Shown here: in pieces, positions 16,324 to 24,690 of the stretch
Layout of the letters: each line of letters begins with the position of its first letter
Position numbering within the stretch: position 1 is the first letter of the stretch
Assembly: GCA_900170005.1 (NCBI GenBank)
Contig: LT827128.1
Coordinates: forward strand, 2,786,168-2,850,167
DNA from: Gordonibacter massiliensis (ex Traore et al. 2017)
GTDB lineage: Bacteria > Actinomycetota > Coriobacteriia > Coriobacteriales > Eggerthellaceae
DNA: 64,000 nt
Direction: 5' to 3'
The notes under the pieces: generated by a model
What the model was told of the DNA's origin: nothing
Database searches by the model: none
Seen by the model: only the letters and a program-made list of their open reading frames with translations
Position numbers and translations under genes: made by a program

Positions 16324-18426
16324 ATGGAAGGCGCAATCAATTCGATACTCTCGGGTTTGTCCGAATTGGTTTACCTGTGCGACGTCGAAACGTACGAACT
16401 CGTGTACCTCAATGAAACCGGCCAAAAAGCCTTCCATGCAAGCGAGGCGAAGGGCGAGCCTTGCTACCGCGTTCTGCAGGGCAGGGATGCGCCGTGTCCG
16501 TTCTGCACGAACGACAAGCTGGGTTTCGATTCGTTCTACGAGTGGGACACGACCAACGAGGTGACGGGCCGTCGTTACTTCCTGCGCGACAAGCTGCTGA
16601 ACTTGGACGGGCGCACGCTGCGCCTGGAGATCGCGTTCGACGTGACTGGTCGGCAGAACGAAAAGGACCAGTTCAAGTTCCTCGCCGATGCCGGTGTGGT
16701 GGTTATCGACTGCATCAAGATCCTCGAGACCCAACCCGACCTGCCCAAAGCTCTCGATGAGACGTTGCGACGGCTGGGGACGTTCCTCGAGGCCGATCGG
16801 GCTTACATCTTCGAGGTGGAAGGCGATTCCATGTCGAACACGCACGAGTGGTGCGGGCTTGGCGTGGAACCACAGCTCCCCGACCTTCAGGACATGCCCC
16901 TCTCGCTCATCGATCATTGGTTGGCGCGCTTCGAGGCTGGCGAGGCCGTGCTCATCGACAGCGTGGCTGATTTGCCGGAAGACCGGCGCGATGAGCATGA
17001 CGTGCTTGCGGCTCAGGGCATAAGCTCGCTTGCGGCCGTGCCCATCGAAATAGACGGACGGTTGGCGGGCTATCTCGGCGTCGACAATCCTTTGCATGGG
17101 AACCTCGGGATCATAGAGATGCCGCTTGTCGGGTTGGCGTACTTCACGTCGTCCAGTATGAAGCGCGCGTACGTGCAGAAGCAGCTTGAAACGCTCACGT
17201 GGAACGACCCGCTGACCGGCACCCACTCTCGGGCCGCGTTCCACCGTGATTTCGACCGGGGCACGTTCGATCGCATCGGGTTCGCCTTGGTGGACGCCGA
17301 CCGGCTGTCGGAGATCAACCGGGAGGAAGGGCGCCCTGCGGGCGACGAAATGCTTCGCCGCATCGGCTCTTGCCTGCACGAGGTGTTCGGCGATGCCGTG
17401 TACCGCATCGGCGACGACGAGTTCTGCGCCGTGGCCATACACATCGACTACGCGCGCTTTGCCGGCCTCTCCGTTCGCGCAGCGCAGCTGTTCCTCGACG
17501 AAGGCATTCCGGCGTCGCTCGGCCCGGCATGGCACGAGCGGTGCGCGAACACCACGAGTCTGCTCGACTTGGCGGGCGACCGCATGCGCAGCGCGAAGCG
17601 CGGTCGGCATCGTGCGGTGGACCTGGGCGTCGACTTGGAGTCCGACGCGGCCGTGAGCAGCCTTCTGCGGCCGGGCGGTGCGCAGGAGGCTGCGGACAAG
17701 AACTTGCTGGATATCCATCTTATGCCGCAGTCTTCGAGCGAAACGGGCGAAATCGTCGGCGCCGAGGCGCTCATCCGCTATCGCGACAGCGAGCGCGGCA
17801 TGCAGGCGCTTCCCTCGTCGTTCATCCCCGCCTTGGAGGACATGGGCGAAATAGCCGCCATCGACTTCTTCGCGCTGTCGAAGGCGTGCGAGACAGTGGC
17901 GCGCTGGCAGCGGGAGGGCAGGAAGACGATCCCGCTCGCCGTGAACTTCTCGCGTCGCACCATCGGAGGCGAGGGGTTCGTCGAGCGCGTCGCCCAAACG
18001 GTGGCGTCGCACGGCGTCGACCGGTCGTTTATCGAGATCGAGATCACCGAATCGGCCCGCGAGGAAGACAAGACGCTGTTGCGCACGGTGGCCGAGGGGC
18101 TGCGGGCCTTGGGGTTCCGGGTGGCCATCGACGACTTCGGGGTGGACAACGCCAACTTCCAGCTGTTCATCCAACTGGAGTTCGACGTGCTGAAGATAGA
18201 CAAATCGCTGGTGTGGGGGCTGGGCACCGAGGATCGCACTATGCAGGTGATCTGCGGTTTGGTGGACCTGTGCACGGGTTTGGGCATCGAGACGGTGGCC
18301 GAGGGCATCGAGACCGACGAGCAGTACCGCGCCCTGCGCGAGGCTGGGTGCACGCGCGCGCAGGGCTACCTCATCGGACGCCCCCAGCCTATTGGAGAGT
18401 TCGAGCGGGGGTTTCTGGATGCCTGA
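16324..18426 (+). CDS. PAS-GAF-GGDEF-EAL cyclic-di-GMP protein
   Basis: The 700-residue cytoplasmic protein has an N-terminal PAS-like domain (residues 1-110) with CYRVLQGRDAPCPFC, a GAF-like domain (about 125-280), a GGDEF domain (about 295-440) and an EAL domain (about 460-700). The GGDEF signature is RIGDDEF, with the second glycine replaced by Asp, so cyclase activity is doubtful. The EAL domain keeps GAEALIRYR, VNFS, EIEITES, IDDFG, LKIDKS, ETVAEGIET and AQGYLIGRP, so it may hydrolyse c-di-GMP; the DFGxG loop reads DFGVDNANF, which is atypical. I start at ATG 16324; a longer frame runs through the G12 tract. Confidence 0.88.
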   Translation: MEGAINSILSGLSELVYLCDVETYELVYLNETGQKAFHASEAKGEPCYRVLQGRDAPCPFCTNDKLGFDSFYEWDTTNEVTGRRYFLRDKLLNLDGRTLRLEIAFDVTGRQNEKDQFKFLADAGVVVIDCIKILETQPDLPKALDETLRRLGTFLEADRAYIFEVEGDSMSNTHEWCGLGVEPQLPDLQDMPLSLIDHWLARFEAGEAVLIDSVADLPEDRRDEHDVLAAQGISSLAAVPIEIDGRLAGYLGVDNPLHGNLGIIEMPLVGLAYFTSSSMKRAYVQKQLETLTWNDPLTGTHSRAAFHRDFDRGTFDRIGFALVDADRLSEINREEGRPAGDEMLRRIGSCLHEVFGDAVYRIGDDEFCAVAIHIDYARFAGLSVRAAQLFLDEGIPASLGPAWHERCANTTSLLDLAGDRMRSAKRGRHRAVDLGVDLESDAAVSSLLRPGGAQEAADKNLLDIHLMPQSSSETGEIVGAEALIRYRDSERGMQALPSSFIPALEDMGEIAAIDFFALSKACETVARWQREGRKTIPLAVNFSRRTIGGEGFVERVAQTVASHGVDRSFIEIEITESAREEDKTLLRTVAEGLRALGFRVAIDDFGVDNANFQLFIQLEFDVLKIDKSLVWGLGTEDRTMQVICGLVDLCTGLGIETVAEGIETDEQYRALREAGCTRAQGYLIGRPQPIGEFERGFLDA

Positions 18427-18431
18427 CGCGG

Positions 18432-19757
18432 CTATCCGTTTCTCAGCGTGTCGCGCAAGGCGCTCATAAACCAGTCGACGTCGCTTTCGTCGAACACGAG
18501 CGGCGGGCGAATCTTCAGCACGTTGCCGAAGGGCCCGCATAGCGAGGTGAGCACGCGCCGCTCGCGCATGCCTTCGATGAGGCGCACGGCGGCAGGGTAG
18601 TCGGGGTCGGTGGTGCCGGGTGCCACCACGTCGGCTCCGATGAACAGTCCGGCGCCGCGCACATCGCCGATCTGCGGAAACTCGCGAGCGAGCGAGCGCA
18701 GCTCTTCGAGGAGGACGCCGCCTATGCGCCGCGCGTTGCCCATGGTGTCCTCTTCGCGCATCGCGTCGAGCGTGGCCTGGGCGGCCGCCATGGCCACGGG
18801 GCTGCCGGCGAACGTGTTGAAGTACGGGGAGCTTTGCGCGAAGGCGTCGAGCACGTCTTCGCGCGCGGCCACGGCCGAGCAGGCTATGCCGTTGGCCATG
18901 GGCTTTCCCATGGTCACGATATCGGGCACCACGTCGTGGCGCTCGAACCCCCAGAACGTGCCCGTGCGCGTGAACCCAGGCTGCACCTCGTCGGCGATGT
19001 ACACGCCGCCCAGCTCGTGCACCGCTTCCACCACCGGCTTCAAGAATCCCGGTTTCCCGGGAAACACGCCGTCCGAGGAAAAGATGTCGTCGATGAGCAA
19101 GCCGGCGAACGCTATGCCGTGCCGCCGCATGTCGGCCACCTGCTTGCGCACGTGCTCGGCCATCCAGGTGCCCAGGTCCTCGGTTCGCAGGCGGTAGGTG
19201 TCGGGCGTGGGTATCATGCGCATGTCGACGGCCATGGGCTGCTCGTGCCCGATGGAGGGGGACAGCTTCGTGATGAGCTCGGTGTTGCCGTGGTAGGCCT
19301 CGCTCGTGACGATGATGCCCGTGCCGCCCGTGTACGCCCGCGCCACGCGCACGGCCAAATCGTTCGCCTCCGATCCTGAGAGCAGGAACATGACGCGGTT
19401 CAGCTCGCCGGGCATGGTGGAGAGCAGGTCCTCGGCGTAGTCGAGGATGCTCTCGTGCAGGTAGCGGGTGTGCGTGTTGATGAGGCCCAGTTGGCGCGAC
19501 ACGGCTTCCTGCACCGCAGGGTGGCTGTGCCCGAGGGACGGTATGTTGTTGTACACGTCGAGGTACTCCGTGCCATCGCCGTCGAACAGCCTGGTTCCTC
19601 TGCCGCGCACGAGGTTGAGCGGGTGGTGGTAGAACAGCCGGTAGCTGGGGCCGAGGATGGCGCGGCGCTCGGCCAGGCTGCGCGTGCGCTCGTCCAGATC
19701 GGCCATGTCCTCCGGTCTGAAACTGTTCGAATCCATGATGGTCGACGATGTGGTCAT
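18432..19757 (-). CDS. Class III PLP enzyme, probable ethanolamine-phosphate phospho-lyase
   Basis: The 441-residue class III aminotransferase-fold enzyme has the core GHSHPAVQEAV, LSGSEANDLA, EAYHGNTE, IADEVQPGFTRTG and the PLP lysine in VTMGKPMANG. That last motif and the overall pattern fit the AGXT2L/phospho-lyase branch, whose members split O-phosphoethanolamine or 5-phosphohydroxylysine into aldehyde, ammonia and phosphate. The neighbouring divergent genes encode an APH-fold kinase and an ethanolamine-type permease, which makes O-phosphoethanolamine the best substrate guess. AAGGAGAC precedes the ATG at 19757. It could still be an ordinary omega-aminotransferase or alanine-glyoxylate aminotransferase; sequence alone does not settle it. 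Confidence 0.75.
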   Translation of the reverse strand: MTTSSTIMDSNSFRPEDMADLDERTRSLAERRAILGPSYRLFYHHPLNLVRGRGTRLFDGDGTEYLDVYNNIPSLGHSHPAVQEAVSRQLGLINTHTRYLHESILDYAEDLLSTMPGELNRVMFLLSGSEANDLAVRVARAYTGGTGIIVTSEAYHGNTELITKLSPSIGHEQPMAVDMRMIPTPDTYRLRTEDLGTWMAEHVRKQVADMRRHGIAFAGLLIDDIFSSDGVFPGKPGFLKPVVEAVHELGGVYIADEVQPGFTRTGTFWGFERHDVVPDIVTMGKPMANGIACSAVAAREDVLDAFAQSSPYFNTFAGSPVAMAAAQATLDAMREEDTMGNARRIGGVLLEELRSLAREFPQIGDVRGAGLFIGADVVAPGTTDPDYPAAVRLIEGMRERRVLTSLCGPFGNVLKIRPPLVFDESDVDWFMSALRDTLRNG

Positions 19758-20010
19758 GACGGGTCTCCTTGGGCTCTCGACGGTCGATGGTTTGCAGGCG
19801 AAGTGTGCCATCCCCGTGTTTCGCCTGCGTTAATCCTTCCGTTTCGGCGCATAGGTTAAACCGAGGTTTCGCGGCTATTTCCCATCGGTAAAAAAGCGCG
19901 TTCGGGTTTGTTTCGCCTCGTCATGAAGCCGGCCTTCGGCGTGTCCTTTGCTAGGGTGCGGGCATTACGGCAAAGCGGTTTCACGTCAACGGGCGATCGA
20001 GGAGGACTTC

Positions 20011-21312
20011 ATGGCAACCATGGCGACGAAGATGCGGACATGTGCGGAACCTGTGCGGCAGGGCGGGGGGCCGGTTGGCGAGGCCGGGTCGCCGCGCGTC
20101 GATCGATCGTGCGCCGAGGCGGCGGAACAAGCCGTCCAGTGCGCCGAGGCGGCGGAACAAGCCGTCCAGGCGGCCGAGCGCACGCTGGCGATGGCGGCCG
20201 ACGTGCAAGAAGCCGAGGCGCGGCAGACCGCGAGCGAGCGAACTCCCGGTCTGCGCATGCCGCCGCAGCTGCAGGCTACCGGGGGCGCAACGGGCTTGGC
20301 GGCGTTCGCGGCTTACAGCAAAGGGTCGCTGGCGCCGTGGTGGCTGTTCCAGGGCGTGTGCGACGCGTGGGGGTTCGACGTGTTCAGCACGGAGCTGCGC
20401 CTCATCACCGTGTCGGAGAACGCAACGTATTTGGTGGTATGCCGCGACAAGCCGTTCGGAGTGGTGCGCGTGTCGCAGCCGGGGTACGTGGGCGGTCCCG
20501 TGGCGGTGGCCTCCGAGATCGCCTGGGTCGAGGCGCTGCACGCCGTGGAAGGGGTGAACGTGGTGGACGACGTCCCCACGGCGGCCGGGTTCAAGGTGGC
20601 CACGGTGTCCGACGGGTCGGGGACGGAATGGGCGTGCGTGTGCACCGGTTTCGTGGAGGGCGTGGTGCTTGAGGACTTGCCTGACCCCTCGTCGTTCTAC
20701 CGCACCATCGGGCGCTGGGCGGCCCTGTTCCACGCCCACGCCCGCACGTGGCATAGGCCGGACGGGTTCGAGCGCTTCAACTGGGACCTCACCGACATGG
20801 TGGGCGAGCGCCCGCGCTGGGGGCGTTGGGAGGACAAGCAGCTTTCTCCGGGTGAGTTCGACCTGTTCAAACGCGCCGAAACGGCGGCTCTTCGCGTGAT
20901 GGAACACGTGCCGCGCACGAGCAAGACCTGGGGTTTGATCCATGCCGACCTTCGTCCCTCGAATGTCATCGCGAGCGTCGACGGGTCGCTCACCGTCATC
21001 GACTTCGACGACTGCGGCTTCTCGTACTACCTCTACGACTACGCCGCGGCCCTCTCGTTCGTCGAGCACGAGCCGTACGCCCCCGCCATGGCGAAGGAGT
21101 GGGTGGCCGGCTATGGGGAGGTCGCGCCGTTGTCCGACGAGGACCTCGCCTGCGCGAGCGCGCTTTCGATGATCCGCCGATTGCAGATGGTGGGTTGGAC
21201 CACCAACCACTACGCCGACGCGCTGCCCGACGGCCTGTACGACGCGCAGGTGCCGGGCACCGTCTACTGCGCCGAGCGCTACCTGCAAAGCCCCACCTGG
21301 CTGTTGGAATGA
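20011..21312 (+). CDS. APH-family small-molecule kinase, probable ethanolamine kinase
   Basis: The 433-residue protein is a choline/ethanolamine/aminoglycoside-kinase-fold enzyme. The catalytic loop is GLIHADLRPSN and the metal motif is VIDFDDCGFSYY; the N-lobe begins around residue 90. Residues 25-75 form an Ala/Glu-rich helix with a perfect ten-residue duplication (CAEAAEQAVQ twice). The ATG at 20011 has GAGGAGG upstream. It is divergent from the phospho-lyase-like gene and 79 bp upstream of an ethanolamine-type permease. I infer ATP-dependent phosphorylation of ethanolamine (or a related amino alcohol), feeding the lyase. Hydroxylysine is the alternative, since hydroxylysine kinase has the same fold. 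Confidence 0.7.
   Translation: MATMATKMRTCAEPVRQGGGPVGEAGSPRVDRSCAEAAEQAVQCAEAAEQAVQAAERTLAMAADVQEAEARQTASERTPGLRMPPQLQATGGATGLAAFAAYSKGSLAPWWLFQGVCDAWGFDVFSTELRLITVSENATYLVVCRDKPFGVVRVSQPGYVGGPVAVASEIAWVEALHAVEGVNVVDDVPTAAGFKVATVSDGSGTEWACVCTGFVEGVVLEDLPDPSSFYRTIGRWAALFHAHARTWHRPDGFERFNWDLTDMVGERPRWGRWEDKQLSPGEFDLFKRAETAALRVMEHVPRTSKTWGLIHADLRPSNVIASVDGSLTVIDFDDCGFSYYLYDYAAALSFVEHEPYAPAMAKEWVAGYGEVAPLSDEDLACASALSMIRRLQMVGWTTNHYADALPDGLYDAQVPGTVYCAERYLQSPTWLLE
20110..20169 (+). repeat. Perfect 30-bp tandem duplication inside the kinase gene
   Basis: 20110-20139 and 20140-20169 are identical. The duplication keeps frame and doubles CAEAAEQAVQ in an alpha-helical N-terminal extension. Identity at every base suggests a recent event or an unstable copy number. 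Confidence 0.9.
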
Positions 21313-21391
21313 CTAAGGCGACAGACTAGAAGCAACAACGGATTTATCCGAGCACATACAGACGGCGTTAATCATTTGAAGGAGGCATCAT

Positions 21392-22846
21392 ATGGCTGCT
21401 GCACGCGAGGCCGTCACCGTGCCCGCAAGCGCGGGAGCGGTGACGGCGGAAACGAACGACTACTTTGCAAAGCGCGCGTTGAAGAAAGGCTCGGCCGGTT
21501 GGCTTTTGCTGGCGGGCCTGGGCGTGTCCTACGTGATATCGGGAGACTTCTCCGGCTGGAACCTGGGCATGGCGCACGGCGGGTTCGGTGGCCTGCTCAT
21601 CGCGTTCGCTGCCATGGGCGTCATGTACGCGTGCATGGTGTTCGGCCTGGCCGAGATGTCCTCGGCGCTGCCCACGGCCGGCGCGGGCTACGGCTTCGCC
21701 CGGCGCGCCCTCGGCAAGCTGGGCGGCTATGCCACCGGCGTGGCCATCCTCATCGAGTACTCCATCGCTCCGGCCGCCATCTCGGTGTTCATCGGCGGGT
21801 ACGTGGAGTCGCTCGGCCTGTTCCCGGGCTTGTCGCCCATCGTCGTCTACGGCGCTTGCTTCGTGCTGTTCATTGCCATCCACATGATCGGCGTGGGCGA
21901 GGCGCTCAAGGTCATGTTCGCCATCACGGCTGTGGCCATCGTGGCGCTCATCGCGTTCGCGGCGGGCATGATCCCGCACTTCGGCGCGGCGAACCTGTTC
22001 AACATAGCCGCCGACGGCTCGGCAGGCTCCAGCTCGTTTCTGCCGTTCGGCGTGAGCGGCGTGCTGGCAGCGCTGCCCTTCGGCATCTGGTTCTTCTTGG
22101 CCGTCGAGGGCGTTCCGCTGGCCGCCGAGGAGGCGAACGACCCGAAGAAGGACATGCCGAAGGGCATCATCGCAGCCGTGTCCGTGCTGGTGGTGACGGG
22201 GCTCGCTGTGCTGCTGCTGTGTCCCGGCGGCGCGGGCGCCGCGCTCATGAGCGCGTCCGGCGCGCCGCTGCCCGACGCGTTGAACGCCGTGGGGGAGACC
22301 GGCTTGGCCACCTTCGTGAACTATGCGGGTTTGGCGGGCCTGGTGGCCTCGTTCTTCTCCATCGTGTTCGCCTATTCCCGCCAACTGTTCGCGCTGTCCC
22401 GCGCGGGGTACCTGCCGCGCTTCCTGTCCGTGACGAACGGGCGCAAGACGCCCACGTGGGCGCTGCTCGTGCCCGGCGGCATCGGGTTCGTGCTGGCCTC
22501 CGCGCTGCAGAACGGCGACATCCTCATCAACATCGCCGTGTTCGCCGCCGCCATCTCCTACGCGCTCATGAACCTGTCGCATATCGTGCTGCGCGTGAAG
22601 GAGCCGGATCTGGAGTGTCCGTACAAGACGCCGGGCGGTGTGGTGACCACGGGTATCGCGTTCGTTTTGTCCTGCGTGGCTGTGGTGGCGACGTTCTTCG
22701 TGGACGTGACGGCCGCCCTGTGCGCCGCCGGCGCGATGGCGTGCTTCGTGGCGTACTTCCTGCTGTACAGCCGCAAGCACCTGGTGGCGAACGCTCCGGA
22801 AGAGGAGTTCGCCTGCCTGGCCGCTGCGGAAAGCGAGCTGCGCTAG
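21392..22846 (+). CDS. Ethanolamine permease (APC superfamily)
   Basis: The 484-residue protein has about 12 membrane segments and the look of the EAT/ethanolamine permease family: KGSAGWLLLAGLGVSYVISG near the start, GWNLGMAHGGFGGLLIA, LPTAGAGYGFARRALG, and IEYSIAPAAISVFIGGYVES. It should import ethanolamine, probably with protons. GAAGGAGG precedes the ATG. It follows the kinase in the same direction. No eut genes (ammonia-lyase, microcompartment shell) are present in the window. Confidence 0.85.
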   Translation: MAAAREAVTVPASAGAVTAETNDYFAKRALKKGSAGWLLLAGLGVSYVISGDFSGWNLGMAHGGFGGLLIAFAAMGVMYACMVFGLAEMSSALPTAGAGYGFARRALGKLGGYATGVAILIEYSIAPAAISVFIGGYVESLGLFPGLSPIVVYGACFVLFIAIHMIGVGEALKVMFAITAVAIVALIAFAAGMIPHFGAANLFNIAADGSAGSSSFLPFGVSGVLAALPFGIWFFLAVEGVPLAAEEANDPKKDMPKGIIAAVSVLVVTGLAVLLLCPGGAGAALMSASGAPLPDALNAVGETGLATFVNYAGLAGLVASFFSIVFAYSRQLFALSRAGYLPRFLSVTNGRKTPTWALLVPGGIGFVLASALQNGDILINIAVFAAAISYALMNLSHIVLRVKEPDLECPYKTPGGVVTTGIAFVLSCVAVVATFFVDVTAALCAAGAMACFVAYFLLYSRKHLVANAPEEEFACLAAAESELR

Positions 22847-22948
22847 GGACTGGCGACGCCGGAGGGCTTGGTAAGCCTTCTGCAAAATCGGGCCGGCCGA
22901 TCCTCGCGGCGCGGGATCATCTGATAAGCTGATGTTCGAGAGAAAACC

Positions 22949-22975
22949 CGTCGGGGGCCGAAGCGGCCCCCGACG
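22949..22975 (+). terminator. Hairpin after permease gene
   Basis: Perfect 12-bp stem CGTCGGGGGCCG/CGGCCCCCGACG with loop AAG. No T-run follows, so it may attenuate more than terminate. It separates the permease from the HAD phosphatase. Confidence 0.55.
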
Positions 22976-22994
22976 TGCGCGAAAGGACTGCTGC

Positions 22995-23663
22995 ATGGAA
23001 ACATCCCGCATCGGCGTCATCTTCGATTGCGACGGCACGTTGCTCGACTCGATGGGCGTATGGCGCGAGGTGGAGGGAGAGCTCGCACGCCGCGCCGGCG
23101 TGAAGTTGACTGCGGCCGATGTCGACGAGCTCACCACGCTCACCATTCCCGAATGCGGTGCGTTCTTCCACGAGCGGTACGGTTTGGGCGATTCGAGCAA
23201 GGCGGTGGTGCGCACGATCGACGAGCTGATGCTCGATTTCTACCGCACGCGCGCCGAGGCGCGACCCGGCGCGCTAACGTTCGCACGCGCGCTTGCCGAA
23301 CGGGGCGTGCGCCTGAGCGTGGCATCGTCCAGCCCGCTGCCCTACTTGCAAGCGGGGCTCGCCCGGTGCGGCTTCGCGCCTTATTTGGACGCTATCGTCT
23401 CGGTGGACGACGTGGGGAAGTCGAAGCGCGAGCCGGCCGTGTACGACCGAGCCCGCGAGGCCATGGGCACGCCGTTGGCAACCACTTGGGGCGTCGAAGA
23501 CTCGGTGTACGCCGTGCACACGCTGCGCAAAGCCGGCTACCGCACGCTCGGCATCTACGATTGCGACATTTCCGGCACCCCCGAGCAGCTGGAAGCAGCA
23601 GCCGACCGGTTCGTCGCAAGCTTCGAAGAACTGGATGCCGATACGTTTTTGAGCTGGAATTAG
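22995..23663 (+). CDS. HAD family hydrolase (phosphatase-like)
   Basis: The 222-residue protein has HAD motif I IFDCDGTLLDSMG, a four-helix cap (about 18-85), motif II ASSSPLP, motif III around KSKREPAVYDRA, and motif IV-like GVEDSVYAV. This is the beta-phosphoglucomutase/phosphonatase-like subfamily, which act on small phosphorylated compounds. The ATG at 22995 has GAAAGGA upstream. It follows the ethanolamine gene set but is separated by a strong hairpin, so membership in that pathway is not established. Confidence 0.85.
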   Translation: METSRIGVIFDCDGTLLDSMGVWREVEGELARRAGVKLTAADVDELTTLTIPECGAFFHERYGLGDSSKAVVRTIDELMLDFYRTRAEARPGALTFARALAERGVRLSVASSSPLPYLQAGLARCGFAPYLDAIVSVDDVGKSKREPAVYDRAREAMGTPLATTWGVEDSVYAVHTLRKAGYRTLGIYDCDISGTPEQLEAAADRFVASFEELDADTFLSWN

Positions 23664-23759
23664 GATGAGCCGGCTTTTCATGTGAAGTGCCGGCTCATTA
23701 ATCTTTTTTTTGGCATCGGTAGCTATAGCTGTGTTGAAGCCGATTCCGAAGACTTGCTG

Positions 23760-24146
23760 TTAGATTTGCTCTTCAATCCACACAACAAGCTCGTCGTAAC
23801 TCATGGTGCCATCTGCTATAGCGATAATAACGTTTTGCATGTCGGTCAGCCTTGGTTTGAAACGCACGCCATTTGCGCGAAGAAACACTCCAAGAACAGC
23901 GGCTCCCGTTCTCTTGTTCCCATCGGCGAATGGGTGGTTGTTTACGATGCCGTAAGCGTAGCGAGCGGCTTTTTCCGCAAGCGATGGGTACAATTCAACG
24001 TCGTCAAACGTTTGCGCCGGCTGAGCTAGTGCCGATTCGAGCAATCCTTCGTCACGTGTGCCCTCTGCTCCTCCATAGCGCTTAATCGATAGCGCATGCA
24101 TTGCGAGGGCGTCTTGCAGAGACACATACTGAACGGGCGCACTCAT
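23760..24146 (-). CDS. doc: Doc family (Fic-fold) toxin
   Basis: The 128-residue protein carries the Fic motif HPFADGNKRTG with catalytic His71, in the size and layout of Doc. Doc phosphorylates elongation factor EF-Tu and arrests translation. The motif here has Gly where P1 Doc has Ala (GNKR, not ANKR), so classical AMP-transfer by a small Fic enzyme is not excluded. Its ATG overlaps the phd stop by 4 bp, the usual antitoxin-first order. The local DNA is more AT-rich than the neighbours, consistent with acquisition. Confidence 0.9.
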   Translation of the reverse strand: MSAPVQYVSLQDALAMHALSIKRYGGAEGTRDEGLLESALAQPAQTFDDVELYPSLAEKAARYAYGIVNNHPFADGNKRTGAAVLGVFLRANGVRFKPRLTDMQNVIIAIADGTMSYDELVVWIEEQI

Positions 24147-24358
24147 TTTGCAAGTTCAACGAACATGTCGTCATATTCGTCCATGAACTCTTCTGCAAGC
24201 TTTACCATATCTGCTTCCTCCTTCACCTCGTTGATCGGAATGATCTGGGCGATGGGGCGGCTATTCTTGATAACGGTCACGCTTCCGGCCGCTCGCGCCT
24301 TCTCCATCACGCCGTTGAAGTTGCGGGCGACTTCTGTCGCGGTGACGCTAATGGGCAT
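24143..24358 (-). CDS. phd: Phd/YefM family antitoxin
   Basis: The 71-residue protein begins MPISVTATEVARNFNGVMEK and continues VTVIKNSRPIAQIIPI, the Phd/YefM DNA-binding fold. The acidic C-terminal tail (MDEYDDMFVELAK) would neutralise Doc. A GAGGAGG-type site precedes the ATG. On the minus strand a TATAAT lies about 40 bp upstream (24396-24401), with a weak -35. Phd proteins repress their own promoter; a TATTTTTTAAAAAATA palindrome lies farther upstream at about 24437-24452. Confidence 0.88.
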   Translation of the reverse strand: MPISVTATEVARNFNGVMEKARAAGSVTVIKNSRPIAQIIPINEVKEEADMVKLAEEFMDEYDDMFVELAK

Positions 24359-24477
24359 GGCGTCCTCCTCGGTCCGTCTTTCGTTGCCGCCATTATACTG
24401 TGTCTGTTACGGAATGCAAACAATTATACCAACTATTTTTTAAAAAATATTACGTAAAATAATGCAAAAACAGGGCT

Positions 24478-24690
24478 CTATCTCCAAGGATCATCCTGAT
24501 AAGCGGGATCGGGGTCGGCCGGGCGGTCGGAGTAGGGATCGTAGCCGTCATCGTCTTCCGCCTCAGGGCGGATGAAGGGGTCGTCGGCTTTCGCATCTTC
24601 TGCCGTGCGCCCGCGCGACCGCTCGCCCTCGCCGGCAGCTGGCACGGGCGTGGTCACGGGGCGCACGGTGTAGCGCGGCTTGCTATTCAT
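24478..24690 (-). CDS. Small acidic protein of unknown function
   Basis: The 70-residue protein begins [17 protein letters not shown] and becomes rich in Asp, Glu, Pro and Tyr ([19 protein letters not shown]). It looks intrinsically disordered. Its ATG overlaps the end of metA by 8 bp, with GAAGG inside metA as ribosome-binding site, so it is the second gene of that transcript. No family recognised. Confidence 0.55.
   Translation of the reverse strand: MNSKPRYTVRPVTTPVPAAGEGERSRGRTAEDAKADDPFIRPEAEDDDGYDPYSDRPADPDPAYQDDPWR

Noticed and set aside
18432-21312. Hydroxylysine kinase and phosphohydroxylysine lyase instead of the ethanolamine pair
   Set aside because: The folds fit equally, but the adjacent permease looks like the ethanolamine family. 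Not excluded, only ranked lower.
22995-23663. HAD phosphatase as a fourth enzyme of the ethanolamine route
   Set aside because: A strong hairpin separates it from the permease and no pathway step requires it; left as a separate gene.
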